Assembly: GCA_024123915.1 (NCBI GenBank)
Contig: CP099650.1
Coordinates: 2,914,001-2,978,000 of the forward strand
Direction: 5' to 3'
DNA: 64,000 nucleotides
From: Oxalobacteraceae bacterium OTU3CAMAD1
GTDB taxonomy: Bacteria > Pseudomonadota > Gammaproteobacteria > Burkholderiales > Burkholderiaceae_D
Shown: positions 16,504 to 28,777 of the stretch, one piece after another
Layout of the letters: every line of letters begins with the position of its first letter
Position numbering within the stretch: the stretch's first letter is position 1
Made by a program: the position numbers and the translations under genes
Notes under the pieces: generated by a model
Seen by the model: only the letters and a program-made list of their open reading frames with translations
Told to the model about the DNA's origin: nothing
Databases searched by the model: none

Positions 16504-16532
16504 ATGCATTCGATACTCTAGAATGAATGCAT
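16504..16532. promoter_or_regulatory. Putative autoregulatory operator of the FitAB-type locus
   Basis: Perfect 8-bp inverted repeat ATGCATTC (16504-16511) / GAATGCAT (16525-16532) with a 13-base spacer, ending 23 bases before the antitoxin start. FitA-type ribbon-helix-helix antitoxins bind such repeats as FitAB heteromers to repress their own operon. Confidence 0.6.
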
Positions 16533-16555
16533 CGAGTGTTTAATATGGTGATGTT

Positions 16556-16810
16556 ATGGCGATGTTGACTGTGCGTAATCTGCCGGACGATATACATCGC
16601 GCCTTGCGCCTACGCGCCGCTCAGCACGGACGAAGCACGGAGGCCGAGGTCCGCGAGATCCTCTCTGCTGCGGTGAAACCCGTGGACCGCGTGCGCCTTG
16701 GCGATGCCATGGCCGCCCTGGTTCAAGGCACAGGATTGACGAATGAGGATATCGAGGCTTTGCAGCGGACGATGGATAAGACACCGGCCGATCCGCCGAG
16801 GCTTGAGTGA
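16556..16810 (+). CDS. FitA-like (FitA/VagC type) antitoxin
   Basis: 84 aa. MAMLTVRNLPDDIHRALRLR and RSTEAEVREILSAAV (about 28-42) are typical of the FitA Arc/MetJ-type ribbon-helix-helix DNA-binding domain. The C-terminal 40 residues would clamp the PIN toxin. The gene overlaps the toxin start by four bases (GTGA). The toxin is truncated, so this antitoxin may have no partner, or may act on a related toxin elsewhere. Confidence 0.85.
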   Translation: MAMLTVRNLPDDIHRALRLRAAQHGRSTEAEVREILSAAVKPVDRVRLGDAMAALVQGTGLTNEDIEALQRTMDKTPADPPRLE

Positions 16811-17128
16811 TTCTTCTCGATACCAATGTTGTTTCGGAGATGATGAGGTCCGCAGCCAGCCCGGTCGTACGGGCCTGGTTGAATCATCAAGCTATAGAAA
16901 CCATGTATTTGTCCAGCGTGACGCTGGCCGAGCTATTGTTTGGGGTAGGCGCGCTTCCTGCCGGTAAGCGTCAAGACAACTTGGCGCGGGTGCTTGATGG
17001 CCTGACCGACTTGTTCAAGGATCGGATACTTCCGGATCGCCCCCCGTATAAAAAAGGGAAGCCACGTGGGCTTCCCTTTTTGCTGTGGAGGTGCGGCGCC
17101 AAGCGCCGCGCCGTTCACCAACTGATCG

Positions 17129-17154
<26 letters not shown>
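16807..17154 (+). pseudogene. FitB-like PIN-domain toxin, 3' truncated
   Basis: GTG start overlapping the antitoxin stop. Residues 1-76 follow the VapC/FitB family: MILLDTNVVSEMMR with the first catalytic Asp, and VTLAELLFGVGALPAGKR with the conserved Glu. After FKDRILP (about base 17036) the family sequence ends and the frame reads through the icd terminator into unrelated residues (KKGKPRGLPFLLWRCG). The C-terminal acidic residues of the PIN site, normally within the last 50-60 residues, are missing, so nuclease activity is unlikely. The breakpoint lies just before the terminator, suggesting a deletion that fused the locus to the icd 3' end. Confidence 0.8.
17050..17081. terminator. icd: icd terminator (bidirectional)
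   Basis: 13-bp inverted repeat with arms AAAAAGGGAAGCC and GGCTTCCCTTTTT and a 5-base loop (17064-17068), 48 bases beyond the icd stop. The flanking A and T runs make it effective on either strand. The truncated toxin frame reads through it. Confidence 0.9.
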
Positions 17155-19360
<2,206 letters not shown>

Positions 19361-19661
19361 TGTCATTCCCTTGTATACGGTGGTGTAGTTAATGTTCCCG
19401 TTCCGGGGTGGCAGGATAGTCTGCAACAACCCGGGGCGGATGGTGCGTGGCGCGGTCGCCATTTTCACTCAAGCGCTTATTTTAGGACAATACTGGCGGA
19501 GATGGGCGGAAACCCCTGCAAAGGACGGGGTCGCCAGGGGATTTTTTGCCTTTTCAGGGGCTGGCGGGGTGGCGGCGGCCCGGATGTGCTATTGTGCGGC
19601 ACGGTCATCGTTCACCGTCCCCGCAGCCCGCCTAGTTGACGACTGGATAACGATTGTTTCC
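19361..19661. other. Divergent intergenic region between icd and the Crp/Fnr gene
   Basis: 301 bases with no credible gene; it must hold two divergent promoters. The icd ribosome-binding site AAGGGA is at its left edge. I found no clear inverted repeat or hexamer pair that I would defend. Confidence 0.4.
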
Positions 19662-20386
19662 ATGCGTCTCAACGACCCGAACCAAAACCACCTGCTGTCC
19701 GCCTTGCTGGAGTCCGACTTCGCGCGCCTGTCGCCGCACCTGGAACCGATCATGATGCGGCTGGGCGATGTGCTGTACGAGTCCGGCGGCCAGCTGCAAC
19801 ATGTCTATTTCCCAACATCGGCGATTGTTTCCTTGCACTATGTGCTGGAGAACGGCGGCTCGTCGGAAATCGCCGGCGTCGGCAACGAAGGCATCCTCGG
19901 CATCTCATTGTTTATGGGCGGAAATACCACGCCCAGCCGCGCGATTGTGCAGACGGCCGGCCACGGCTACCGGCTCAAGTCGCACATCCTGATGGAAGAG
20001 TTCAACCGCGCCGGCCCCGTCATGCGGCTGCTGCTGCGCTACACGCAGGCGCTGCTGACGCAGATGTCGCAAACGGCCGTCTGCAACCGCCACCACACGG
20101 TCGAGCAGCAACTATGCCGCTGGCTGCTGCTCACGCTCGACCGCTTGCCGGGCAACGAGCTGACGATGACGCAGGAATTGATCGCCAACATGCTGGGCGT
20201 GCGCCGCGAGGGTGTCACCGTTGCCGCCGGCAAGTTGCAGGAGAACGGCTACATCAGCTACCGCCGCGGCCATATCACCGTGCTCGACCGGGTGGGCCTG
20301 GAGGCCGAGGTGTGCGAGTGCTACGACGTCGTCAAAAAGGAATTCGCGCGGCTGATGTCAGACGTGCGGCAACGCCAGGGATCCCA

Positions 20387-20390
<4 letters not shown>
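19662..20390 (+). CDS. Crp/Fnr family transcriptional regulator
   Basis: 242 aa. The N-terminal cyclic-nucleotide-binding-like domain (about 20-140) has GGQLQHVYFPTSAIVSLHYVL and VGNEGILGISLFMGG. The C-terminal winged helix (about 160-225) has LTMTQELIANMLGVRREGVT. It lacks the cysteine cluster of FNR and the full cAMP pocket of CRP, so the signal is unknown. The stop overlaps the next gene's ATG (ATGA), making it the first gene of a three-gene operon with a hybrid kinase and a response regulator. Confidence 0.88.
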
Positions 20391-22076
<1,686 letters not shown>

Positions 22077-22084
<8 letters not shown>

Positions 22085-22898
22085 CCCCACCCAAATGTTA
22101 AACGCCAGTATCCTGATCGTCGACGACCAGGAGGCCAATGTCATGCTGCTCGAGCGCATGCTGGACAACGCCGGCTACACCCGGGTCACCAGTACCATGG
22201 ACCCGTTCGCCGTCGGCGCGCTGCACCTGGCCAACCATTACGACCTGATCCTGCTCGACCTGCAAATGCCGGGCATGGACGGCTTCGAGGTGCTGGAAGC
22301 GCTCAAGTTGATCGAGCCCGACGGCTATGTGCCGGTGCTGGTGGTGACCGCCCAGCCCGGCCACAAGCTGCGCGCGCTGCAGGCCGGCGCCAAGGACTTC
22401 GTCGCCAAGCCGTTCGAGCTGGTCGAAGTCGAGACGCGCATCCGCAACATGCTCGAAGTGCGCCTGCTGCACCGCCAGCTCAACCGCTACAACCAGCAGC
22501 TGGAGCACCAGGTGATGGAACGCACGGCCGAGTTGCGCGCCAGCGAGGCACGCTTCCAGCGCTTCGCCGAGCTGTCGAGCGACTGGTACTGGGAGCAGGA
22601 CGCCGACGGCAAGCTCAACCACTGGTCGGGACCGGTGATGGACATGGTCGGCATCGGCGCCGGCGCGGCCGACGGCTGGGACGTGGCCGAGCGCGCGACC
22701 CTGGAAGCGAACATCGCCGAGCGCAAGCCGTTCCTCGACTTCGTCTACCGGCGCACCGCCCCCAACGGCAGGGTGCAGTATCTGCAGGTCAGCGGCGAGC
22801 CGATGTTCGACGAGGCCAGCCGCTTTGTCGGCTACCGTGGCGTGGGCCGGGATGTGACGGCGATGGCGGCGATGTTCGGCGCGACGGCTGACCGCTGA
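22077..22898 (+). CDS. Response regulator with C-terminal PAS domain
   Basis: 273 aa. An N-terminal receiver (SILIVDDQEANVMLLERML; phosphorylation site in LILLDLQMPGMDG near residue 61; KPF at about 113) is followed by a coiled coil (about 130-160) and a PAS domain (FAELSSDWYWEQDADGKLNHW onwards). There is no DNA-binding, GGDEF or kinase output, so it probably acts by protein contacts, for instance back on the kinase. The GTG start at 22077 is chosen for AGGAAG upstream and overlaps the kinase stop; an ATG at 22095 is an alternative. Confidence 0.85.
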
Positions 22899-22917
22899 CC
22901 TGGAAATTCCTTGGAAA

Positions 22918-23011
22918 CACGTAGGGCGGATTAGGCGGGACGCCGTAATCGGCCATGCGTGCGCCGCTGGCGGCTCATGGCCGATTACGCTACGCTAATC
23001 CGCCCTACGTG
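22918..23011. repeat. CACGTAGGGCGG palindromic element, copy 1 (arm order A-B)
   Basis: 94-base imperfect palindrome with outer arms CACGTAGGGCGGATTA and TAATCCGCCCTACGTG. The left inner arm is type A (GCGGGACGCC) and the right is type B (CGCTACGC), each beside a TAATCGGCCAT / ATGGCCGATTA block. It lies between the response regulator and the cyclodeaminase-like gene. Four further copies are in the window. Confidence 0.9.
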
Positions 23012-23027
23012 AATTAGAGGAATGCCG

Positions 23028-23969
23028 ATGCTGCTGCCAAGTGAATCATCGCTGACCGACGCGCTGCCGTTTCCACTGCTGATACAGGCATTGCGCGACG
23101 CCTTCGCCGCCGGCGCCGACGTCCCGCTACGCCACACCCACCACATCGGCACCGGCGACACCGCCGGCATCTCGCTGCTGATGCCCGCCTGGGACGCCGA
23201 CGGCTTCTACGGCGTCAAGATCGTCAACATCTACAGCAACAACCACCAGCGCAACAAGCCCGGCCTGCACGCCACCTACATCCTGCACGACGCCACGACC
23301 GGCGAGCCGCTGGCCATCTTCGACGGCAATGTCATCACCTCGCGCCGCACCGCCGCCGCCTCGGCGCTCGGCGTCGACTACCTGGCCAGGCACGATGCAC
23401 GCTCGCTGCTGGTGTGCGGCGCCGGGCGGGTGGGGAGCCTGCTGGCGCCGGCCATCGCCACCGTACGGCAACTGGACGACATCATGGTCTGGGACATCAA
23501 CGCCGCCGCCGCCGCGCGGACGGTGCAAGCGTTGCTGGCGCGGGGCTTGCCGGCCCGCGTAGCGCCTGCGCTGGAACCGGCCGCGCGCGCCGCCGACATC
23601 ATCACTTGCGCCACGCTCGCCAGCGAACCGTTTCTGCGGGCCGAATGGCTGGCGGCGGGCAGCCACGTCGATCTGGTCGGCGGCTTCACGCCGCAGATGT
23701 GCGAGGCCGAGCCGGCGTGCTTCGCCGGCGCCTGCGTCTGGGTGGACACGGCCGAAGCCACGCAAAAGTCCGGCGACATCCTCAACGCCATCGCTGCAGG
23801 CTGCTTAAGGAGCGAAGACATACGCGGCGACCTCGCATCGCTGGCGCGCGGCCAAAACGCCGGCCGAACATCGCCCGAGCAACGTACGGTCTTCAAAGCC
23901 GTTGGCACGGCGCTGGAAGACCTCGCCGCCGCGAAGCTGGCCTTCCGACACCTTCGTGACGCAACGTAA
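23028..23969 (+). CDS. Ornithine cyclodeaminase / mu-crystallin family protein
   Basis: 313 aa. The family pattern is clear: GFYGVKIVNIYSNNHQRNKPGL, AIFDGNVITSRRTAAASALG and the Rossmann motif VCGAGRVGSLLAPAIA (about 128-140), then GSHVDLVGGFTPQMCE. Members are ornithine cyclodeaminase, alanine dehydrogenase or ketimine reductase; these cannot be told apart here. ATG 23028 is preferred over 23022 because of its spacing from GAGG. Confidence 0.88.
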   Translation: MLLPSESSLTDALPFPLLIQALRDAFAAGADVPLRHTHHIGTGDTAGISLLMPAWDADGFYGVKIVNIYSNNHQRNKPGLHATYILHDATTGEPLAIFDGNVITSRRTAAASALGVDYLARHDARSLLVCGAGRVGSLLAPAIATVRQLDDIMVWDINAAAAARTVQALLARGLPARVAPALEPAARAADIITCATLASEPFLRAEWLAAGSHVDLVGGFTPQMCEAEPACFAGACVWVDTAEATQKSGDILNAIAAGCLRSEDIRGDLASLARGQNAGRTSPEQRTVFKAVGTALEDLAAAKLAFRHLRDAT

Positions 23970-23980
23970 CGCCTACGCAC

Positions 23981-24949
23981 TCAATGCTGATAAATGCCGG
24001 CGCTGTTGCCGCTGCCCGTCTGGGTGATGCTGGCGACAAAGCCCTCGCCGATCTGCGTTATCCAGGCCGTGTTCGTCATCCCGAGGGCGACGCCGGTCTG
24101 CATCGTGGAGGCCATGTTGAGGCCGCCCAACTGGGTAATGATCGAGCCGTTCGAACCGGCGGTCTGGCTGACGGTGGCGGTGTTCGCGTTGCCCGTTTGC
24201 GTCGTCGCCGCGCCGCCGGACTCGCGGATGTCGGTGACCGCTATATTTCCGGTACCGCTTTGGGTGATGTAGGCGTCGGTCGCGAAGCCCGTCGCCGTCA
24301 TGCTGCCGCGCGCCTCGTTGTCGGCGCCGTTTTGGCTGATCATCATGCTGGAGTAGTGAGCATCGTCGAGGGTGACGAAAGCGCGGTTGTCGGTGCCGAC
24401 TTGCTGGATCGGCAATCCCGCATGGCCTGAGAAGGTCCGGCTGACGCTGATGACATTGTCCGATCCTTGCTGCTGCGGGCGGAAGCTGAACGCCAACACG
24501 CCGTTGGCCTGGTCCTCGATCACGTTGCGCTCGCCATGCTGTTCGACCCGGATGGTCGATTCATATGCGCCGTTCTGCAACAGCGTGGCGCTGTTGCCCG
24601 TGCCGGACTGGTTGATGTACGACCAGCCGAAAAAGCCGCCTTCGCGATGCTGCAACGTGAGCCGGTTGGCGTCGCCCAGTTGGCTGATCTCGACGATCAT
24701 GTGTGGCGTTTGGCTGAGCATGACGCCGCCGGTGCGGCCGGCGGGATCGCCGATCACGTTGTTATTGCCCGTCTGAACGATGGCGAGGGTGGTTTGTTCG
24801 CCGGTCTGGCGCTGCTCGACGTAGGCTTGATTGCCGCTGCCCGTTTGCGCGACGGTGGCCGTGGTGGGCTCCTGGGCGAACGAGGCGGAGACGGTCAGCG
24901 CCAGGGACAGCGCCAGGCCGACGGCGACGGCGGATTGTGGATGGTTCAT
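23981..24949 (-). CDS. Curlin-repeat protein 3 (CsgA-like, long)
   Basis: 322 aa with a signal peptide ending ASFAQ (about residue 26). The mature protein is built of degenerate curlin repeats with the Q-x-G-x-x-N-x-x-x-x-x-Q pattern, for example QTGSGNQAYVEQ, QTGNANTATVSQ and QTGSGNSAGIYQ at the C-terminus. E. coli CsgA has about 150 aa and five repeats; this is twice that. After the second repeat a GDPAGRTGG insertion interrupts the pattern. It should be secreted by CsgG and assemble into amyloid. It is last in the curli operon; AAGGAG precedes its start. Confidence 0.85.
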   Translation of the reverse strand: MNHPQSAVAVGLALSLALTVSASFAQEPTTATVAQTGSGNQAYVEQRQTGEQTTLAIVQTGNNNVIGDPAGRTGGVMLSQTPHMIVEISQLGDANRLTLQHREGGFFGWSYINQSGTGNSATLLQNGAYESTIRVEQHGERNVIEDQANGVLAFSFRPQQQGSDNVISVSRTFSGHAGLPIQQVGTDNRAFVTLDDAHYSSMMISQNGADNEARGSMTATGFATDAYITQSGTGNIAVTDIRESGGAATTQTGNANTATVSQTAGSNGSIITQLGGLNMASTMQTGVALGMTNTAWITQIGEGFVASITQTGSGNSAGIYQH

Positions 24950-24990
24950 GATAGCTCCTTGCGTTGCTGAAAACATTGGGGAAGGGAGAT

Positions 24991-25956
24991 TCAGCGCTGG
25001 TGGATGGCGGCATGGTTGCCGCTGCCGCTCTGCGTGATGCTGGCCGAGAAGCCGTCGCCGGTTTGCGTGATCGATGCGGTGTTTCGCGTGTCGAACGCCG
25101 GTGAGACGGGGCCGGTCTGCGTGATCGACGCGGTGTTGGCATTTCCCGTCTGGGCGATCGTCGACAGGTTGGAATTGAGACTCTGGAGCACGCTGGCCCG
25201 GTTGCCGTTGCCCGTCTGCGTCGTGGTGGAACCGTTGTCGGTCCCGCTGGCCACCAGCGCCGCCTGGTTGCCGGTCCCGCTCTGCTCGATCAAGCTATTC
25301 CCGGTGAACAGGGTGTTGGTTTGGCTGGCGGTGGCGTGGTTGTCCATCCCCAGTTGGCGGATGTCAACGAACGAATAGTCGGCCCAGTCCTGCGTGACCG
25401 CCGCCCGGTTGCCGCTCCCTTCCTGCATCACGTCCGGCCCGCCGAAGCCGGACCAACTGCGCGTCAGTCTGGCCACGTTGTCGGAGCCGGTCTGCGATGC
25501 GGTGAAGCCGAAGGCATGGATTTCGGTGCCGGCCGCGTCGATCAGGTTGCGGTCGCCGTTCTGCTCGATGCGCATCACCGATCGGTAAGCGCTGTCTTGC
25601 TGGATCGCGGCGAAGTTGCCGTTGCCGGTCTGAGTGACAAAGGCCACATCGAAATCGCCGGAGGCCTGCCCGAACGCCGCCTGGTTGCCGTTGCCCTGTT
25701 GGCTGATGGTGACCTGTATGCGGTCGGTGTCGCGTTGCAGGATGCCGCCGGTCCGGCTGCCCGGGTCGCCGACGCGGTTGTAGTTGCCATTCTGCATAAC
25801 GGTCACCAGCGATTCGCTGGTGACACGATGCTGTTCGATGTAGGACTGGTTGCCGATGCCGTTTTGCGTGAGGGCGGCGCTGGCCTGATCCTGTGCGAAG
25901 GCGTGGGAAGCGGCCAGCAACAAAACGGCGGCGACGGTGAACATGGCGGACTTCAT
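24991..25956 (-). CDS. Curlin-repeat protein 2 (CsgA-like, long)
   Basis: 321 aa with a signal peptide ending SHAFAQ. Curlin repeats run throughout (NGIGNQSYIEQ, QTGNGNFAAIQQ, QTGNANTASITQ, final SGSGNHAAIHQR). It carries the same insertion after the second repeat (GDPGSRTGGILQRDTD), which stands closer to protein 1 than to protein 3. It is the middle of three tandem paralogues, 41 bases before protein 3. It is likely a major fibre subunit; which of the three is dominant cannot be told. Confidence 0.85.
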   Translation of the reverse strand: MKSAMFTVAAVLLLAASHAFAQDQASAALTQNGIGNQSYIEQHRVTSESLVTVMQNGNYNRVGDPGSRTGGILQRDTDRIQVTISQQGNGNQAAFGQASGDFDVAFVTQTGNGNFAAIQQDSAYRSVMRIEQNGDRNLIDAAGTEIHAFGFTASQTGSDNVARLTRSWSGFGGPDVMQEGSGNRAAVTQDWADYSFVDIRQLGMDNHATASQTNTLFTGNSLIEQSGTGNQAALVASGTDNGSTTTQTGNGNRASVLQSLNSNLSTIAQTGNANTASITQTGPVSPAFDTRNTASITQTGDGFSASITQSGSGNHAAIHQR

Positions 25957-26001
25957 GGCGGCTCCTTGCAGTCGATGAGGGGAAGGGTCGGCATGGCCGG
26001 C

Positions 26002-26961
26002 TCAATGTTGATAAATGCCGGCCGCGTTGCCGCTGCCCGTCTGGGTGATGCTGGCGACAAAGCCTTCACCGATCTGCGTGATCCAGGCGGTGTTGGGCAG
26101 CCCGGCCGGCGGCGCCAGAAGGCCGGTTTGCGTGATGGAGGCCGTGTTGAGGTTGCCAAGCTGGAGGATGGTCGAATCGTTCGAGTACTGGCTCTGATTG
26201 ACCGTCGCGATGTTCTGGTGGCCGGTTTGCGTGGTAATCGAAACGATCTGGGTGCCGTCGAGGTTGGCGGTGGCCTGGTTGCCGTTGCCGGTCTGCTCGA
26301 TGAGCAATCTGGTCGACAGGGTGTCGATGTGGTTGAGGGTGGCCTGGTTGTCCGTGCCCTGCTGGATGATGCTGGCCTGGGAGAAGAACGCGTTATCCTG
26401 GGTGACCGTCGCCTGGTTGCGGTCGCCTTGCTGGACTACGATCGGTCCCGAAAAGCCGGACAGGCTGGTGGTCACGATGGCGAGATTGTCGGCCCCTATT
26501 TGTACGGCGGTGGCGCCGGTCGCGAGACTGTCGCCGTTGCGGCTGTCGATCAGGTTGCGCTCGCCCTGTTGCACGATGGTTTCGACCGATTGATAGACGT
26601 TGCTCTGGACAACGGTGGCGACATTGCCCACGCCGGACTGGTCGAACATGGCGAGATTGCGGTCGCCGACGCTTTGCAACATCGTCGCCTCGTTGTTGTC
26701 TCCCGACTGGGTGACCGTGATCGCTGAGCCGTTCGTATCGCGCTGCAGGATGCCGCCGGCCCGTGCGACCGGATCGCCCACGGTGTTGTAGTTGCCGGCT
26801 TGCGTGACGGAGACGTTGGCGCTGGTGGCGCGATGCTGTTCGACATAGGATTGGTTGCCGACACCGCTTTGGGTGAGCGTGGCGGTGTTCGGGAACTGCG
26901 CGGACGCGCTGGACGCGGCCAGCAGCAAGCCGGCGGCGACGGTGGAAAGTGCGTATTTCAT
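26002..26961 (-). CDS. Curlin-repeat protein 1 (CsgA-like, long)
   Basis: 319 aa with a signal peptide ending ASSASAQ. It has repeated Q-x-G-x-x-N-x-A units (SGVGNQSYVEQ, QQGDRNQATVTQ, QTGHQNIATVNQ, final SGNAAGIYQH) and the insertion GDPVARAGGILQRDTN. Its last 26 residues (WITQIGEGFVASITQTGSGN then xAGIYQH) are nearly identical to those of protein 3, and the DNA there is also almost the same, pointing to recent duplication or gene conversion. It lies 45 bases upstream of protein 2 in the operon. Confidence 0.85.
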   Translation of the reverse strand: MKYALSTVAAGLLLAASSASAQFPNTATLTQSGVGNQSYVEQHRATSANVSVTQAGNYNTVGDPVARAGGILQRDTNGSAITVTQSGDNNEATMLQSVGDRNLAMFDQSGVGNVATVVQSNVYQSVETIVQQGERNLIDSRNGDSLATGATAVQIGADNLAIVTTSLSGFSGPIVVQQGDRNQATVTQDNAFFSQASIIQQGTDNQATLNHIDTLSTRLLIEQTGNGNQATANLDGTQIVSITTQTGHQNIATVNQSQYSNDSTILQLGNLNTASITQTGLLAPPAGLPNTAWITQIGEGFVASITQTGSGNAAGIYQH

Positions 26962-27008
26962 GATGGCTCCTTTCTAGTGGTGAACGGTGGCGGAGGCAGG
27001 CGGGATCG

Positions 27009-27440
27009 TCAGTGCTGAATGAGGATCGCGCGCTTGCCGTTGCCGGTCTGGGTGATGCGGGCGCTGGCATCGTTGCCGTGCTGTTGTATGTGTGCGCTGT
27101 TGGCGTTGCCGTGCTGATCGACGAGGGCGCTGTTGCCGGTGCCGCCTTGGACGACGGTGGCCTCGTTGCCTTTGCCGTTCTGTTGGAGCTCGATGCTGTT
27201 GGCGGATCCCTCCTGTACCACGGTCGCCGCGTTTTCCCTGCCGCGCTGCGCTGCCGACAGCCGGTGTTCTCTTCCGCGCTGCGTGGCCGCGATCGTGTTC
27301 ATGGCGCCGTGTTGCCCGACCGTGGCCAACGATCCGCCGTTCAGCAAGCCACCGGACGGCAACTCCGAACCGGCCAGGTCGCCGGCCGTGGCCAACCGGG
27401 CGGCGAGGAGGGCGGCCACCAAAGCCAGCCGCGCGCTCAT
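27009..27440 (-). CDS. Short curlin-repeat protein (CsgA/CsgB-like)
   Basis: 143 aa, the size of E. coli CsgA/CsgB. A signal peptide (about 1-19) is followed by roughly six repeats such as QEGSANSIELQQ, QGGTGNSALVDQ, QHGNANSAHIQQ and QTGNGKRAILIQH. The basic repeats (QRGREHRLSAAQRGREN) and its place first among the curlin genes make it a candidate nucleator (CsgB role), but sequence alone does not settle this. Its ATG overlaps the csgG stop (ATGA), so it is translationally coupled to csgG. A GGGGGG-rich ribosome-binding site lies upstream. Confidence 0.82.
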   Translation of the reverse strand: MSARLALVAALLAARLATAGDLAGSELPSGGLLNGGSLATVGQHGAMNTIAATQRGREHRLSAAQRGRENAATVVQEGSANSIELQQNGKGNEATVVQGGTGNSALVDQHGNANSAHIQQHGNDASARITQTGNGKRAILIQH

Positions 27441-28315
27441 GGCATCCCCCCGGCCGCGTGGTAGCGGGTATCGCGATCCGTGGCATAGCGCTGCACCACC
27501 GGATCGGACCAGCGCGCGGGGTCCTGCAGCGCCCAGTGGCCTTCGCGCACGCCCTGGACGATCAGATGGGCCACGCCCGCCTCGATCGCCTCGTTCACGC
27601 ATAGCTGGGTTGGTTCATTGCGCGTCATGCCGGCCTCCAGCTCCAGCAAATCCTTGACGTTGACGAACTTGAACACGCTCGGATGGATTTCATAGGCGTA
27701 GACGGTCTTGGTGGTCGACACGCTTTGCAGGATCTGGCCGCTGCGGATATCGATGGTGCGCAGGCTCACGGTGACCTGATCGACCCGGTACTGCGTGCTG
27801 ACGCCGATGCCGAGGAAGCGTGCGCCGGCGCCGCCGGTGCGCACATTGCTTTCGAACGCGGTGATGCCGCCCTCGATCAGCACGGACGCCGCCAGCAGCG
27901 GTGGAATTTGCACCGCCGGCGTGCCGGCCGGTTGCGGCATTTCCAGCGCGCGCACGATCTTGCGTTCGGTCAGCAGGTTCTGCAGGTTTTCGCGCTCGAC
28001 CGGAATGAACCAGCCCGATTCCTTGAGCGCCTTGATCAGCATCGACGACGCCCCTTGCGTGACGGCCGTGGAGAACGAGCTGTCCGGCGCCGGTTTGTAT
28101 TGCCCGGTCTGGTCCCTGATGCCATACACGGCCACCGCCACCTTGCCTTTGGGCGGCGGCAGTTTGCGCAGGTCGCCGGTGGCGGCGGTCGACGGCGTCA
28201 GTTGGGCGTCCTCGCGCGCGACCGACGGCGGATGGGTGATGGCGCAGCCGGACGACAGCAGCAAGGCCGCGACCGCCGCCGCGAGCGGCGCCGCGCGCCG
28301 CGTCATGGTGTTCAT
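27437..28315 (-). CDS. csgG: CsgG outer-membrane curli secretion channel
   Basis: 292 aa lipoprotein with lipobox LLSSGC (Cys 24). It shows CsgG family stretches: KVAVAVYGIRDQTGQYKP, SMLIKALKESGWFIPVERENLQNLLTERKI, VLIEGGITAFESNVRTGGAGARFLGIG and SLRTIDIRSGQILQSVSTTKTVYAYE. It forms the nonameric channel for curlin subunits. It overlaps csgF upstream (ATGA at 28312-28315) and the short curlin gene downstream. It is slightly longer than E. coli CsgG (277 aa) at the C-terminus. Confidence 0.95.
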   Translation of the reverse strand: MNTMTRRAAPLAAAVAALLLSSGCAITHPPSVAREDAQLTPSTAATGDLRKLPPPKGKVAVAVYGIRDQTGQYKPAPDSSFSTAVTQGASSMLIKALKESGWFIPVERENLQNLLTERKIVRALEMPQPAGTPAVQIPPLLAASVLIEGGITAFESNVRTGGAGARFLGIGVSTQYRVDQVTVSLRTIDIRSGQILQSVSTTKTVYAYEIHPSVFKFVNVKDLLELEAGMTRNEPTQLCVNEAIEAGVAHLIVQGVREGHWALQDPARWSDPVVQRYATDRDTRYHAAGGMP

Positions 28316-28761
28316 TGCGCCACCTCGAACGAGGTCGAGGCGCCGGTCGCCTTGTCGGTGGTGGTGATGCGCAGCATGCCGCCGCCCAGGTCGACCACGT
28401 TGATGGTGAAGTTCTGGGTGGAGAAGGTGCCGGGCACGAGCTTGCCGTCGGCGCCGGTCAGCTTGGAGGTGGCGGCCGCCGCCAGTTGACTGAGCACCGT
28501 GCGCTCGAGCGTCTGGTTGAACTGGGCCAGCGGCGACTGGTCCAGCATCGAGCGCCCCAGCCCGTCCTTGCCGACGTGCTTGTTGGTGGCGGTGGCGGTG
28601 GCCAGCAGATGCTGGCCGTTGGTCGGGTAGCCGCCGAACGCCGGGTTCACCGGCTGGTAAATGATGTCGGTGGCGCCGGCGCCGCCGGCCAGTAGCAGGG
28701 GGAGGACGGCCGCAAGGCAGGCGGCGGTCCGGGCAGGGCGGGTCGATCGGATCATGGGCAT
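28312..28761 (-). CDS. csgF: CsgF curli assembly factor
   Basis: 149 aa. A signal peptide (ending GGAGAT, about residue 30) is followed by the CsgF signature DIIYQPVNPAFGGYP, the N-terminal region that plugs CsgG, and a C-terminal region with LFSTQNF-like residues (GTFSTQNFTINVVDLGGG). It couples the CsgG channel to surface nucleation. The start at 28761 is chosen for AGGAG six bases upstream; the open frame extends nine codons further and would overlap csgE. Confidence 0.93.
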   Translation of the reverse strand: MPMIRSTRPARTAACLAAVLPLLLAGGAGATDIIYQPVNPAFGGYPTNGQHLLATATATNKHVGKDGLGRSMLDQSPLAQFNQTLERTVLSQLAAAATSKLTGADGKLVPGTFSTQNFTINVVDLGGGMLRITTTDKATGASTSFEVAQ

Positions 28762-28777
28762 GGCGGGCTCCTGGGTG

